A DNA stretch of 64,000 nt, taken from Echeneis naucrates. Taxonomy: Eukaryota > Chordata > Actinopteri > Carangiformes > Echeneidae. The notes beneath the pieces were generated by a model that worked only from the letters and a program-made list of their open reading frames with translations, searched no databases and was not told where the DNA came from. Positions 1-12,628 of this stretch are shown here, piece by piece. The first letter of the stretch is position 1. The number at the start of each line of letters is the position of its first letter. The DNA is taken from the NCBI RefSeq assembly GCF_900963305.1, contig NC_042532.1:12569207-12633206 (forward strand), read 5' to 3'. A program made the position numbers and the translations under genes.

Positions 1-3000
1 CCCGGGTAATAAATGGAAGTGCATGTCAGCTCAGTATTTGCAAGAGTGTGTCTGCATACACCCCAGCCTCAGGATGGGCAGAACCACACCAGAGGGTGGA
101 TGGTGCAATTAATTGCGAAAGCAGCTGCTTGCAAATTGTTAATACAATGGACGATATAGTTCCAGCAAAGCAGTGCATAAGTTTCTTTATCTTAAAAATA
201 CCTCTCCTCATTGACCTGGATGTCATTTCCAGCACAGAGAGAGTTCCTACGTAGCTAAAACCCCCAAAGCATGCCTGTCATTACAATGCTACTTCATTGC
301 CAAGAGTTATGAAAGGAGAAGAAAAAAAGGTCCCTGACATTTCCCCTGTCACCCGTGGCAACTGCTCAGAGCCTGTTTCTCAGTGAAAGGTGAATTCCTC
401 TGGGAGCTCCGCTCGCCTTTCTCCTGCCCAGATGTCTAGAATAGACAATATGTTTGCCTCCTGCAGCAACCAGATTGGCATTCCTATGCAAGTTAGTTTC
501 AGCATGCAAATACACAAATTGGTGGTGTATCACTTTTGCATAATTTAGGAGTTCAGCAGCCGGCCAGCTATTTCTAGTATGTAGCGTTTTTGAATCTGAC
601 CTAATTTATGGTGTATCTTCCAATATGTATTTATAAGTGTATCTGCTATTTGGAGTACAAACTCAAATCCAGGCTGGATAATGTTTTAACTGGACATTCA
701 GATTCAAGGTTCTTAAAGCCTGGAAATAGCAGTTTTGACCAAAAAAAATAAATAAATAAAAATAAATCTTGGCTCAATTGAGTAGCTGAGTGCTGTAACG
801 CTTCTCATCTACCTTGACTTAAAAACAGACTGAGAGGCAGGTGGTGGCCTGAGAACTGGAGGTCTTTTTAAGAATGTTTCAAACTGTTTCAGTCATATCA
901 CGCAGCCTTTGTCAACTTTCAGTCTGAGCCTTGGTGTGACATTGCTTTGCCAGTTTGATAGGAAGAGTTTCAAGCAGGGATTACTTTTGTTAACTGTAGG
1001 GGTTTCAGGTAAAAATTACCTTCCAGTGGTGTCAAGAACTATTACCTGTTAATTTTTGGACTACCAGCTGAACAAGAAAATAATCATGGATAATCAATTG
1101 TCAGGATACCTCATCCAAACTCACACAGTGACACATTTGTCCTTGAATGGATGAGATTCTCTTGTGCCGACAAAGAACAGTGTCAGACATGTTAGTGGAA
1201 TTTAATGCAAAGACATCATTGAGATGAAATCACTTTCCATAAGAATGAGTTTCAGCTGAAATGACTGCTGTGTAGAAAGCTGTATGTAATAATCTGTATG
1301 TAATTACTCTTGTTTGAGTAACATTTTGAACTAACTAACTAAACTACAGTATCCAGCTGTGCTGCTTGTAGCATTTTGAGCTTTAACCATCGCGAACACA
1401 ATAAGGAATTCAAGAATTATGTAGATTGCTAAACAAAATGTTTCCAGTCAGAGTATTTGAAAAACGCCAGCCTTCACCTTCAACCGACTGTTCTGCATTG
1501 TTGCACTTACTGTTGCAGCAGCTGCTGACAGACGGCCCTTCTGGTTGTTGCTCAGCAGACTCATGTTGCAGGCTGCAGCTCCTGAAGAGCCATCAGAGCA
1601 GACCTTATTAAACTGAGGCTCCACACACTCCTCTCCATATAGGCCGAGTGACCGATTCAGCAATGCCTGCCTTTTCCCGTCTTTATTAACCACAAGCACA
1701 CACAAACATGCACATGCACGCACGCATACAACTCTGGAGCATTGCTTAACAGTTGCCATGACAACATCAAATACCCCTTCATTCCAAAACACAATGCAGA
1801 CTTTCTAAAAATAATGTGTGTTGTCTTTCCTCACAGACTACTCTCCAGACGGAAGCCTTCAGAGCAAATTCTCATACACAACAAGGAGAGACTGTGGAAC
1901 TGCAGGGACCGATTAATTAATTACCACAAGAGAAATGAACGCATGCTGTATTTCAGCAAGCAGCTCGCCTCAATTTGTTGCATTCTCACGTGACCTGAGA
2001 GAAGGTCAAGCCAGAGTCCCCATGCAGTCCAACGAGCAGACAGCTCTGGTTCAGCGCTCTGTAGGCTGAGGCAAGACATGGAGCAACACTCCAACATAAA
2101 CACAGCAGACTCCCAGAGGGACAGAGAGAGCGAGGACGCTGTTGGCAGTGCAGAGAGACAGATTAAGGCCATGTCAGCAACTGCTCCAACAGCAGAACAG
2201 ACAGCCAACTCACTGCAATGTGGCTTTTACGATGATACAATCAAATTATGTACGTGGGAGAAATGGCCCTGTGTATTACGATCACTCATCATAACTAACG
2301 TCCTTCCTCCGCTTCCCCTCCAGGACATGCACACAAACTGGTGTTTGAGTAGAAACGCGTGCAAAATATCTATACAAAAAAAAATATACTACAAAATGGT
2401 CCACGCTTTAAGAACAGCAATTCTTGATGTTGATGTGACATTGCAATTTGCATGAGTAAGTGGGCTGATGTGCCCGAAGTCGCCCTCATCACTGGAGCCA
2501 AGGACGATGAGCCATTTGGATCTTATGTAACACTAAGAGATGGGCTGTCAGTAGGAAGGACATCAGGCATGGTGTGAATGATCAAATGCTGACAAACAAT
2601 TGTAGAGCAAGAGGAAAACACACTGACCTCATTTAGCAGTAAAATATACACAGAAGATCACTTTATTAATTCTCCAGCAAGCGCACAAAATGTTTTCCTT
2701 TAAACTGTCAGATGGAATCAAGTTTACAGAGTGCGTATTAACTAACAATGTGCGTGTTTTTGGTCAAAGGATAACTAGGTGAAGTTATCGCTGTTCAGTA
2801 GCAGCTGATAATGATGAGGTAGACAGTGACATATCCATTATGTACAGAGCTGGATGTTTAGGGAGTAACATGCCAGTTGTCAGTCATGCCTGCTAAAAAG
2901 ACCTAATGTCAGGTAAAGTGGAAACAGACACATGGAGAAAAACAACCTGCAGTGGGCCGTGCACTGATAGTAGGAAAAGAGCCACTATAAATAATACACC

Positions 3001-4305
3001 TACACAGACAGCTAACAAACATTACACCTGTGGGCTGGGTAGTTCAGACTGAACTGGCTATGAGGAATAAAATATTTCAATAGAAAATGTATTTGTAAGG
3101 ACTGCACATTTATAAATTAATATTACTTTTACATTGATCAAAAGAAACCTGCTTTCAGTAGCAAATTTGCCTATTTTTGTTCATTAACAGGAAACAAACA
3201 CAAGATTATATCTCTGGAGGATAAACAGTACATCAATGCTCTTGAACCACACAAACATTTCAGAATATAAAAATAAACTTTAAAAATGTAAACTCAGACT
3301 AAAGCGATAATAACCACGTATCAGCAGCTTGGATTTACAGTTGTATTGTGGTATTATCTAATACTTGGCGCACTGTTGCTAAGTTACTTGGCATTATGAT
3401 CATGAATGTAAATAACAGCTGAGGACGAAACATACAGTAATATGGCAGCAATAATACACATATATTGAATAGTGTGAGCACACAACATCTCTGCAGTATT
3501 TTCTTCTCTTCTAAAAATCCAACAGATAACTGCCATTTGTTTCATAATCTAAAACAGACCATGAAGACACTCTGTGTGGCAGAAACACAGGCCACTCTAC
3601 TTCTATTTACCTCTAAAGCCGAGGTAATACTAAGGTTGCAGCCACAACAGCACAGTTAATAATCATTACTAAGATAAGCAACTGCAGTACAACAAAACTA
3701 CTTTACACCAACAATGTTTGGAAACTCATAGCCCAAGAACAAATATGTTATAATTCTTCCAAAGTGCCCTTTACCCTTAAACCTCTAATGATCACATAAC
3801 AGTCTGTGAATGAAAGTTTAACAGTCAGTTGAAGCTGATTGAAATACTCACAACTTCTACAGAGGAGAGCATCACACACCACGTTGAGAAAGGTGCACTT
3901 GGATGCCATAACAGTCATAGATCACTGAGGAAAGCTATCAGAGAATAACAGTTCTTGTCATTATCAATTGAAGGTCATTTTTAAACTTTGCTCATCATCA
4001 ACATGTTAAATTCGATAACAAAGTCTTAAAAAGATAAAAGTGTATCAATAATAAAAAAACTGTAATTTTTATGAGTAAGGTTCTTTCCTTCAGGTCACTT
4101 GGCTTTGCCCCAAAAGGAGTTTTAACATGTATGATAAAGTATCACTGTGTTCCAGTTTCATAAAGAGCTGCCATGCTGGAATCAGTAACCATCACAGTTT
4201 GAGTAGTGTGTGATGCCTAAATATAATATCTACTGTTTCACAATTGTGCAACTCTTTTAATGTACATCACAAAGACCACTGCAGTCACTGGTATCATTTG
4301 ATCTA

Positions 4306-4336
<31 letters not shown>

Positions 4337-4693
4337 ATATATATACATATATATACACATCAAAGCCAATATATACAAATAGACTAAACATTTTTCTATG
4401 TGTGAGGATCTTAGATTACAGGTTCAAATTCAGATGAACCAGACCAGGCTGGGGCCGTTCCTCCCAGCGTCAGCTGGCAGCTAAACATCCACAGCAAAGA
4501 AAATAAACCCTGCCATTGGTCTGTCCGATTGTAAAGTGTAACCGCACCATACATTCGCTACACTATGTGACTCCACTCACAGAGCAAATGTACAGGAGCC
4601 AAAGCCACAACGCTGTAAATTACACAACCTTGTTACATGGCAACCATGTTAAGTGATTGGACAGCAACTGCTCAGCAGCTCCCGCTGTGCGCC
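1..4693. other. Non-coding stretch left of neuroglobin; probable ngb 3' UTR in its right part
   Basis: I found no conserved open reading frame, RNA gene or recognisable transposon here; the short ORFs present have no family signature and no splice logic. Because ngb is transcribed leftward and its stop codon is at 4694, the adjacent AT-rich sequence is probably its 3' UTR. A minus-strand AATAAA (plus TTTATT at 2662-2667) is one possible end, which would make a UTR of about 2 kb; this is inference. A TA-rich microsatellite lies at 4304-4359. The far left part (1 to about 2600) is simply intergenic as far as I can read. Confidence 0.5.
4304..4359. repeat. TA/TATG microsatellite
   Basis: An alternating T/A tract interrupted by single G and C positions spans about 56 bases. 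It lies within the presumed 3' UTR or downstream flank of ngb. It is a simple-sequence repeat with no further structure. Confidence 0.9.
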
Positions 4694-5846
4694 TCAGTCG
4701 GCCTTGTCCTCCCCATTCTTGGCCCAGCCTCGGCTCATGGCTGCTACCACGACGCTGTACAAGTTGAGCCAGGCTTGACGCAATGGTGCCGTGTAGGCCT
4801 GGCCCAGACTGCACTGAAGCATGTAGAGAAGGGACTCACCAACCACCTGCACAAGTCCAAAAACATTTTTTTTTCACAGCTCATTCACTTGTAAAATAGC
4901 TTTTTAAGAGTTGTAGTATGGCATGTTGTTCCTACAGCAAAGGACTGCGTGCTGACTCCCGCTGACTCATGCTTCCTCCCAAGGTTTAGGAGGAAGTCCT
5001 CCAAGGAGTGAAGGTCATCCAGGTGGCTGACTGCTGCATCAATCACAAGCATCACCTGGTATGTGTACCAAAAAAACCCAGAAAATACAGATACACAAGC
5101 AAAGTGTTCACAATGATGCATCTGAAAAGAGAACCACGAATTTTAAAGTCTGTATACTTGTAGTGGTCAGTGTGGTGGACGGAGCTCACCTTAGTGACAT
5201 GTTCCAGGAACTCAGGGCTGGAGAGGCAGTCTTGTGTGGAGCCACAGTTTGGACTGTAGTGGAAAAGACTGAGCAGTGCAGGGTCCAGCTCAAACAGTCT
5301 ACCACAGACAAATACCACACTGTTCCATAGGTGTATACATACGACACAAGTTGCCACACATCCACACAGTCGCTGAATCAATCCATAATTCATACATCAA
5401 CAAATCTCTCCTGCTGGCGTCTGATTTTACGGGCGCTGTCTCAAAGTAAATTGTGGATTATTGCAGTCTGTCGCCAAGCAACAAGTCAAGCCTCCAGCGC
5501 CTGCATGGTGAAAGTGTTCAGCAAATGATGTAGCATGAATCTGTCTGCACACCTGAGCCATATATTCAAACAGCACAACTACGAAGCAACAACACAGAGA
5601 ATAGCAGCAATCTATGACCTCAAGTGTTATTTGGAGGAATGCTAATGAGTGTAACTGCACAGAATGGCAGACGTAAGTGTTCTCTTCTCCAACAGTTCAC
5701 TGGACCGACTTATTGTGTCTGCGTGGTGCTGACTGTGTGGAACATTACCTGGAAAACATGACAACACCGTGAGGAACTTTGTTCTTGCCCAGGCTTTCCC
5801 AGCTTCCTCTTATCAGCTCCTTGTCCTTCTCTGACAGTTTCTCCAT
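4694..5846 (-). CDS. ngb: Neuroglobin, complete, 4 coding exons, 159 aa
   Basis: Neuroglobin is a monomeric hexacoordinated haem globin of neurons and retina; oxygen/NO handling and cytoprotection are the proposed roles. Coding exons (minus) are 5846-5749, 5298-5190, 5055-4936 and 4846-4694. They join in phase to 159 residues, the usual teleost length. The start is the ATG at 5846, giving [16 protein letters not shown]. Exon 2 reads [15 protein letters not shown] and ends ...[11 protein letters not shown]. Exon 3 begins [15 protein letters not shown]. Exon 4 ends ...[16 protein letters not shown]. The haem ligands appear to be H66 (E7, in LEHVTK) and H98 (F8, in LGRKH). The three introns fall where neuroglobin genes have them (B12.2, E11.0, G7.0); the central E11.0 intron separates neuroglobin from haemoglobins and cytoglobin. 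The CD-loop cysteines are C51 and C57, spaced closer than in the human protein. Identity is essentially certain. Confidence 0.96.
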
Positions 5847-8475
5847 CCTGCTTCAAGCTGGTATCAAGACAAGTTCTTCGAGAGGGGGAACACACAACTC
5901 CTCTACAGGACAAGAAGCTTCAGTTTGAGGACAGCCATAACAGTCGAGTGAATCCACACACGAAACTCCCGCTGACCCACCTGAAAAACAAAGTGGAGAA
6001 TCAGGTGAGAATATCACAGCTGATTTACTTATGACATTTCAGGGGGATGCAGCTGGATGAGATATGATTCCTACGGTAGAGACATCGACACATACGATAC
6101 CTTCTTGAAGTCAGTCTTCCCTCTGAACTTCCTCTGGTGAAGCCAAACTGATGGGTTTGTGTGAGACTGTGTGAGTGAGTGTGTCTGAGTTTGTGCAGGC
6201 AGCAGGCTTTCCCAACAGTCTGGTGCACTTGCTCTCTTTCCCCAGCCCACAGTGGAGTCAAGGAGACAAGTTCTGCCACGCGCTTATCTGTCAGACTGGC
6301 TGCTAACGCTCTCCCCTTCCTGTTTGCCTCCTGATATGCTCTCTCTCCAGCACTGGGGATATTTTTCATGCCACTGAAGGAGAAAAAGAGGGATCTTGCT
6401 CTTCTGCTCCAGAGATGCTGCAGCGAGCCACAGCTCCTCCTGCAGGTGAACCAATGATGAAAACACCACAGAGAATCAACATGCGCACTACTCTGCACGC
6501 ACAACATAAGCTGCACTTATGCAAACACTTGGCCTTTGCACTTTTACTTTACTATCAAAAGCAATCGAATAAACATGACAATAAAATTATGAACACAGCA
6601 AAATAAACACCTTAAGTACATCTCATTGTAAAATTGCTGTTGTTTTAATGCAGGTAAAATCCATTTAAGGCCTATGTCATCTAGTCTAGGGTGTGTCCTC
6701 GGCTGCCTACGTTTGAAGACCATGCATTTACGGAATTAAAAGTGTGGGAATCTTAATATTGTACAGCGGCTAGAATAATAAGAGACTTGAACGCACCACC
6801 TTGGTGAAATTATATTGTTCACCCAGTAAGTAGAGCCACTCCTCAAACAGCGTGATCATAACATTTGGTGGCCAAGAGCATGGCCTCTCATTAATCTAAA
6901 TGAGACATGTTTGTTCCCTGCCTCAGCCTCTACTGTTTGTTTAAAGACTTGCCACAGTCGTCTGCTCCCTCACACATTTCACAGATACAGGTTCCCACTC
7001 GGATATTATCTAACATGTTGAGGGAGATTGGTTTTGTGTTCAGCCATACAGTGGGAAATCAGAGGTGCATAGTGTTTTCCTGAGGGACTATGAAGCGGAG
7101 AGGGGAGTGATACATGGTTCCCATGACAACCTGACAGGATGGAGCCTTGAAGCTTTGTCATGTGATGTTTACGATCTCAAGGAAGGGACACAGTGACGAT
7201 TTACCACATATATAAGAGGTTGTTTTTTTCTTATTTTTGCACTCATGCAAAGTTTATCTTTTTTATCTAGTTTTAATTCCATGACAGTGAGCACTTCTGC
7301 AAATCTGTCTGAAGGCACAAATTTGTATTACAATTCTAAATGACACAGCGGACATTTATCTGATTGGTGAATTTCAAAAATACGATTTCTAGTAACATCT
7401 TTGATCTGAACTCCGGACACTCCAGACACTTGTAGCTTCAATGTATGACCTACTGGCCTAAAAAAAGCAACCATACGGTATGCAGTGGTCTTCATGATTA
7501 TATACATATTCAGACATTCCCATCCCAAAATGATCTCTCAGTCGTCTAGAGACAAGCAAGTAGTTAAGTCGTAACAAGAAGAGTATTTGATGTGGGTAAG
7601 TGGGTTCTCTGAACTGGTGTGAATATTGATGAACAGTGACAGCTGTTTACTTAGGTGGTAGTGTGGCAGTATAAATATCTGAAAAAGGTTGTTTTCTTTC
7701 AGAAACTGTCCACATTAACCTGATTTTTAGAAAAAACTAAATAAAGTACATTCCTCTGGGTGCTCCGGTTTCCTCCCACCGTCCAAACACATGCATGTTT
7801 GGGTTAATTGGTAACTCTAAATTGCCCATAGGTCTGAGCGTGAGTGGCTGTTCGTCTCTGTCTGTCTCTATGTGTTGGCCCCGTGCTGGAATGGTGGCCT
7901 GTCCAGGGTGTACCCTGCCCTTGTGAGCTGGCACCGGCGACCCGGAAGCAGATAAGCGGTTGACGGTGAATGAATGAAAAGAATGAATGAATAAAATATA
8001 TGCAAGACCAGTGCTGTGAGTGGTTCTCACAGCAAGTGTAAAATCTTTTAATGTCTACCAAAGGCGTAAAGTCGGTAAAACACAAATGAATGTCGTAATT
8101 TTATTTTTGGAACTGTTTATTCCGGGAACCAGGAGCTCATCATCTTCAAAATTACAGTCTTCATATTCCATAACAAAATTGATATCATAAATCCCAAAGC
8201 AGCCTTTTCGTTTTATTTTTAATCAGCTTGAGATCTATATATGCATAAGCATACAAGTATATCAAATATATGAATTCTACTTCCTTAAAGCTTTAATCCC
8301 CAACATATGTGACTGTAAAGTCCAGATGTTTTGGAATTTCATAATTTATGGTTTTACATCTTGAAATATCAAACATTTAGTGCGGGTAGTTAGATGTGAA
8401 ATGAATCATTTTTGAGGACAGTGTTGTTTTCTAGTGGAGAAACCACAAAAAACTGCACCGCCTGAGCCTTTTTGA
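5847..8475. other. Intergenic region between ngb and fam161b
   Basis: This stretch contains the 5' flank of ngb, possibly an untranslated first exon around 5900-6000, and the 3' UTR of fam161b running left from 8475. Minus-strand AATAAA signals for fam161b can be read as plus TTTATT at 8212-8217 and 8100-8105. A dispersed repeat is annotated separately at 7752-7992. The 163-codon reading frame at 6025-6516 has no recognisable family and is not called. Confidence 0.5.
7752..7992 (+). repeat. Teleost dispersed repeat, LINE/SINE 3'-tail type with TGAA tail
   Basis: The stretch contains the phrases TCCGGTTTCCTCCCACCGTCC, then GCCTGTCCAGGGTGTACCCTG, then a variant of the ...GATAAGCGGTTGA... terminus followed by short TGAA repeats. 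This module is scattered in very many copies through teleost genomes and resembles the 3' end of a non-LTR retrotransposon. I am sure it is a common repeat and unsure which named family. There is no protein-coding part, so it is a tail fragment. The reading frames across it on the minus strand are repeat shadows. Confidence 0.7.
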
Positions 8476-11400
8476 TCACAGCATTTCTTCCCCTTTGGAC
8501 TTCACGCTCTCCCCTTCCACATCTTCAATTTTCTCCCCGTCGTCTACATTTTCTTCCCTAAATCAGACATTTTGGGTAAGAAAATGGCCATATTGTAATT
8601 ACACCAAACTTTTACTTGGCTACAGAATTTCTCTTTTCTTTGCTAAAGGCTGGCGAGCTCAAAAAATTATGTAATGTAATTTGACCAAACCACATGAAGT
8701 CCTTGGCTTTCCAGCAGCAGCGCTATTCATAGTTTTACCGGACACAGTGGGATTACATAGTGGGAGAACAAAACTTACTAAAAATTCTCACCTGCTCTGA
8801 ATGTTGTTTTCATTGCTGTGGTCATTCATGTTTTTATCATCCTCAGATCTGCTCGAGACTGATGTTTCTTCAGTTGTTTCTCCATTTTCTTGAACAAACT
8901 GCTCCTTAAGACCAGCTTTCTTCAGCTTGTCTCTGTATGCTTGCTCTGCATGAGCCTTTGCATTTTTCTGCCAGTAAAAATCCAAAGTTTTAACACTGGA
9001 GGTCCATGTCAAATACAATATAATGTTTATCATTCATTTCAGTTACCTGTTTCACCTGTTCAAACAAATATGGCCGTTCACGAACTCGTGCCTTCATTTC
9101 CTGTAACTCTTTCATGTATTCTCTTGTCCTTTGTCGGTCAGCCAACCTTCATGTCAAAAAGATTATACTTTCAGCTAGTGTGGTAGGCATGTGTGGTTGG
9201 TGTGATGTGAGTCATAAACAGTGACCAGTACTTACATATAATGCTTTAGTTTTGCATCATTCACTTCTTTCAAGCTGCCATGTGGGTCTAGCAGCTTTGC
9301 ATGGAGGGAAACTGTTTTCTTCATGGCCTCAGACCTCATTTGGTACTTCCTCAACCAGTCTGCACTCTCTTGATTCTTACTATCCATCATCTCCATCGAC
9401 TTTCTTTGAAGGGAAAACATTTGCAGAATTAACATGCAAATATTTTGAGTTCAGAAATTTTAAAGAGCAATCTAAACTTCAATCATCAGGCCAAAATAAT
9501 CCAGCTCACCTGATGGCCGCACAGCGCTTCCTCACTGCATCTGTGATGTACACAGGGAGTGTGTCTGTGGACAGTGCCGTTAAGGCCCCATGTGATTTGC
9601 TTCTCCTGAGATGACTTATGTCTGGCTGCTGTCAGTGTGAATGAAAGAAAGCTTTTGTCGGTTACAATCAAACAAAATATGGTGTTTTTCATCGTATAAC
9701 ATAATCCTAATAAATTTAGAATTCATTTAACAACCTACAGCGTGTATATGCCACGTTTTGTGGCAGATGGCAGAACATAGGGTGACTGCTGTTTAGTTGC
9801 TGTAGTCAACTACTTAAAAATGCATCCATCCATCATATAGCTATTATTCTTACTTGGTAAGTACCATAGAGAAAGAAGGAAACATTAGCTGCTGGTAGAT
9901 TGTATTCTACTTTGTGTATATTAAAAACAGTCAGAAAATTTAATGCACAAACTCGATTAGTGTTAGATATTTCTAAACAGGGGGAAACATTTAACTATGA
10001 GAGCATACAGCATGAGAGTGAGAATTTGTCCATGAATGTCTGACGTGGTTTGCAAAGTAGAATTCTGGTAATCATATAATTTTAGGCAGAGCTAGAAGAT
10101 ATATGAAAGGAAGCCCGACACTAATCACAGAGTTCATCCTACCACTTTGGATCACTGTTAATTAGTGTTATTCTTACTTAATTACTGTTAATTAATACCT
10201 ATATTGATGAATTTCAATCCACATACATGGAAGTGTAGCTGTGAAATACATAATTTGCTATTTGCAGTGAATGGCGAAAGTCAACAATTTGTGCGTGTTT
10301 GGACAGTTTATCAAGTGTTGCAGAGATTGTGGCCTGACCTAAACTTCATAAATTATGAGGTGGATTTTTTTTATATATCTGTCTGTGTGAGGAGAAAGTT
10401 CCTTCTTTGGTACGGCAAGCTGCGCATGTTTCACATAACTTTATAGTTCCTATCTGAAGAAAGTGGTTTGAACCACTTTCTTCATCCCATAAATTGTTGG
10501 TAAGGGCACAGAAAATAAAACTAAAACATACCTGGTCAAACTACAATGCAAAGTTTTATGAAATAAATACTTCTGGGTGCTGAAAGACCGCAGAGTTACA
10601 CAGTAAACTGATCTACAATCAACATAATCTGTAAATTTTCCTGGGCAGGTTTCTGTACACAAGAAAGGAGGTAATCAGCATTTTTGTGATGTAAGCAGTA
10701 AAGGCTTTAAAAGTTTGTCAGATTTTTAACGCCTTAAAAACATGAACGCTAAGGACCTGATAAGTGGAGGATGGATGTGTCTCAAGCCGTCTATCAAGCA
10801 GAGAAAGTGGGCCTTTGGGGAACTGCATGTCTTATGTAACACTTTTACAGTCTATTTAAAACAGGCATTATCATTCATGTTTAATGCTCAGACCCATGTG
10901 TACCGTAGATATTGCCTCTGACTGATCTTTAAACTAACCACAGACATTCTTAAACATTAATTAATGAAAGGCAAGAGAAACTACTAAATTACTAAAATTT
11001 GCAGATATTCTAGGTTGCGATTAAACCAAACAGCATAGTGAAGAATGAATAATACACTAAAAACATCAACCACAGAAACAATTAGCATCAAAAGTGAAGA
11101 ACATTTTTTACCTGTGAATTTTCTGGGCTCTTCCTGCTTTGCCTTGCAGGGAGAGCTGATGTCCTTAAGAAAAAAGGCTGACACCTTGTAATTTCTTTAG
11201 TTTGTGTTTGTCTAAACATCTGTGTGTGCAAGACCTTGTGCGACCTATGGAAATCAGGAACCTGCTGGATGATTTTTGGCTGAAAACTTGGCTTCTTGTC
11301 CAAGAACCCAAGCTTTTCATTCCTGGTGCGCTCAGCAGTGCAAGGTTTTGTGAGACTGGAGGATGAAGTGGAATTCTTCTGTTGCTCTGTTGTTTGAGTG

Positions 11401-12622
11401 CAGACAACCCTGCAACTCTCCTTCTGGTCTGCACAACATAAAAGATATGGACAGAGAAGGCAAAAGCTTAAGTGCTGCATCAGTGTTGAGGGATCGTACA
11501 AATGTATTCAACATGGAACGGTCAACCAGCTAAACAATAGGTTTGCCAGTTACAGGCTACTATTTTAAGACATAGTCAAAATCAGAACAGCACATTTATT
11601 TTATTTAGAGCTGGCTTTTAATGTCACATCATCTATATCAATTTTTTTTTTTTTTTTTTGTAAAAATCCAATAAACATCACTTTTTAGTTGGTTCACTGA
11701 TATACACAACCTCACAAGCCAAAAAAGTTGAGAAACAGTGGCCATTATGGTACTAAACTAGTAATATATGGTGCCAGACACTCTGCTTGCTAGCATCATC
11801 TTAACTGAAGCTCATAATTAACTCACCTTTCAACTCAGAATCTAGGGAATCCTTTTTTACTTTGTAAAGAGGTTTTCTAGACGTGTGAAACTTGTTTTTC
11901 TGTTTATGTGACACTTGGTTTAACATGGCTATGAGCGTCTCCCTTTTGTCTTTCTCTCTCTCCTGGAAGCTGAAAGGCTTTTGTATGGAGAGCAAGAACT
12001 TCTTCCTCTGCTCGTGACTCTGCTTCCGTTCTTTCTCTCGAAGGTCCATCATCTTTTGATAGAGGGGCTGGATGACATGGTTGGGAACAGGGAGGGCACA
12101 GAACTTCTTTTGGCATTCAGCCTCAGCCTCCTCGTTTTTACGCATTTCTGTTGTTTTAAATAAAGCTACCTCTTCACAAAGCTGTGTCCTTGTTGGAGTC
12201 AGCGGGGAAGTCCTGACTTGTATAAATGAGTTCGGCCTCTTTGGCTGTTTAAGATGATGAGAGGTTTCTTTTTCTGAGGTCAGGCAAGTTGTAGAGATGC
12301 ATCTCCTCATTTGCACATGACTGTAAAATCAGCGAAGGCCATTTAGAAAATAAGTGATATAAAAGTAATACTATCAAAACAAACTATAAAAGACAATTGA
12401 GAGAATCTACTTAGCCAAATGCCTTTCTTCTGTTTTATCATTGGAGACTGGGCCCTTTGACAGGAGAGCATCCTGATAAATCCTCTTCTCCAACTCTTCC
12501 GTCTGTCTTTTCTCTGTCTCATGCATCTCCTGTCTGAGGGCCTCACTCAGGGCTTTTAGCTTCTGCTTGAGCATTAACTCTGATCGGAGTCCATCTTCCA
12601 GCAAGAAATCAAGCTTTGGCAT
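8476..12622 (-). CDS. fam161b: FAM161B, microtubule/centrosome-associated coiled-coil protein, 8 coding exons, 555 aa
   Basis: FAM161 proteins bind microtubules at the basal body and connecting cilium; FAM161A, the paralogue, is a retinitis pigmentosa gene. Coding exons (minus): 12622-12411, 12320-11827, 11428-11112, 9628-9510, 9403-9236, 9146-9047, 8967-8792 and 8557-8476, all in phase to a 555-residue product. The UPF0564/FAM161 landmarks appear in order: FCALPVPNHVIQPLYQKMM and KKFLLSIQKPFSF in exon 2; KLGFLDKKPSFQPKI and PFFLRTSALPA in exon 3; TDTLPVYITDAVRKR in exon 4; KLLDPHGSLKEVNDAKLK in exon 5; ERPYLFEQVKQ, then AYRDKLKKAGLKEQFV near the C terminus. The N terminus (MPKLDFLLEDGLRSE...) is shorter than in human FAM161B (647 aa from memory). 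It follows a clear 3' splice site at 12629, and an upstream in-frame stop or untranslated exon is likely. The exon 6 donor at 9047 rather than 9056 is chosen because it keeps human spacing. The gene is divergent from coq6. Confidence 0.92.
10456..10483. repeat. Perfect 13-bp inverted repeat with 2-bp loop
   Basis: Positions 10456-10468 (GAAGAAAGTGGTT) are the exact reverse complement of 10471-10483, separated by TG. It lies inside the third intron of fam161b. It could be the fold-back core or end of an old mobile element, or a chance palindrome. No longer arms or flanking duplications are visible. Confidence 0.8.
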
Positions 12623-12628
12623 AATTAT

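Noticed and set aside
6025-6516. 163-codon minus-strand frame upstream of ngb
   Set aside because: Composition is ordinary non-coding sequence with no known motif; at most it may overlap ngb upstream untranslated sequence.
7737-8085. Two minus-strand frames of 93-97 codons
   Set aside because: They lie across the dispersed LINE/SINE-tail repeat, which is non-coding.
10450-10662. Open frame on the minus strand that could be an extra fam161b exon (ends at a GTATGT-like donor)
   Set aside because: fam161b exons 3 and 4 join in phase without it and give human-like spacing (FFLRTSALPA... to ...TDTLPVYITDA); the frame has no FAM161 resemblance.
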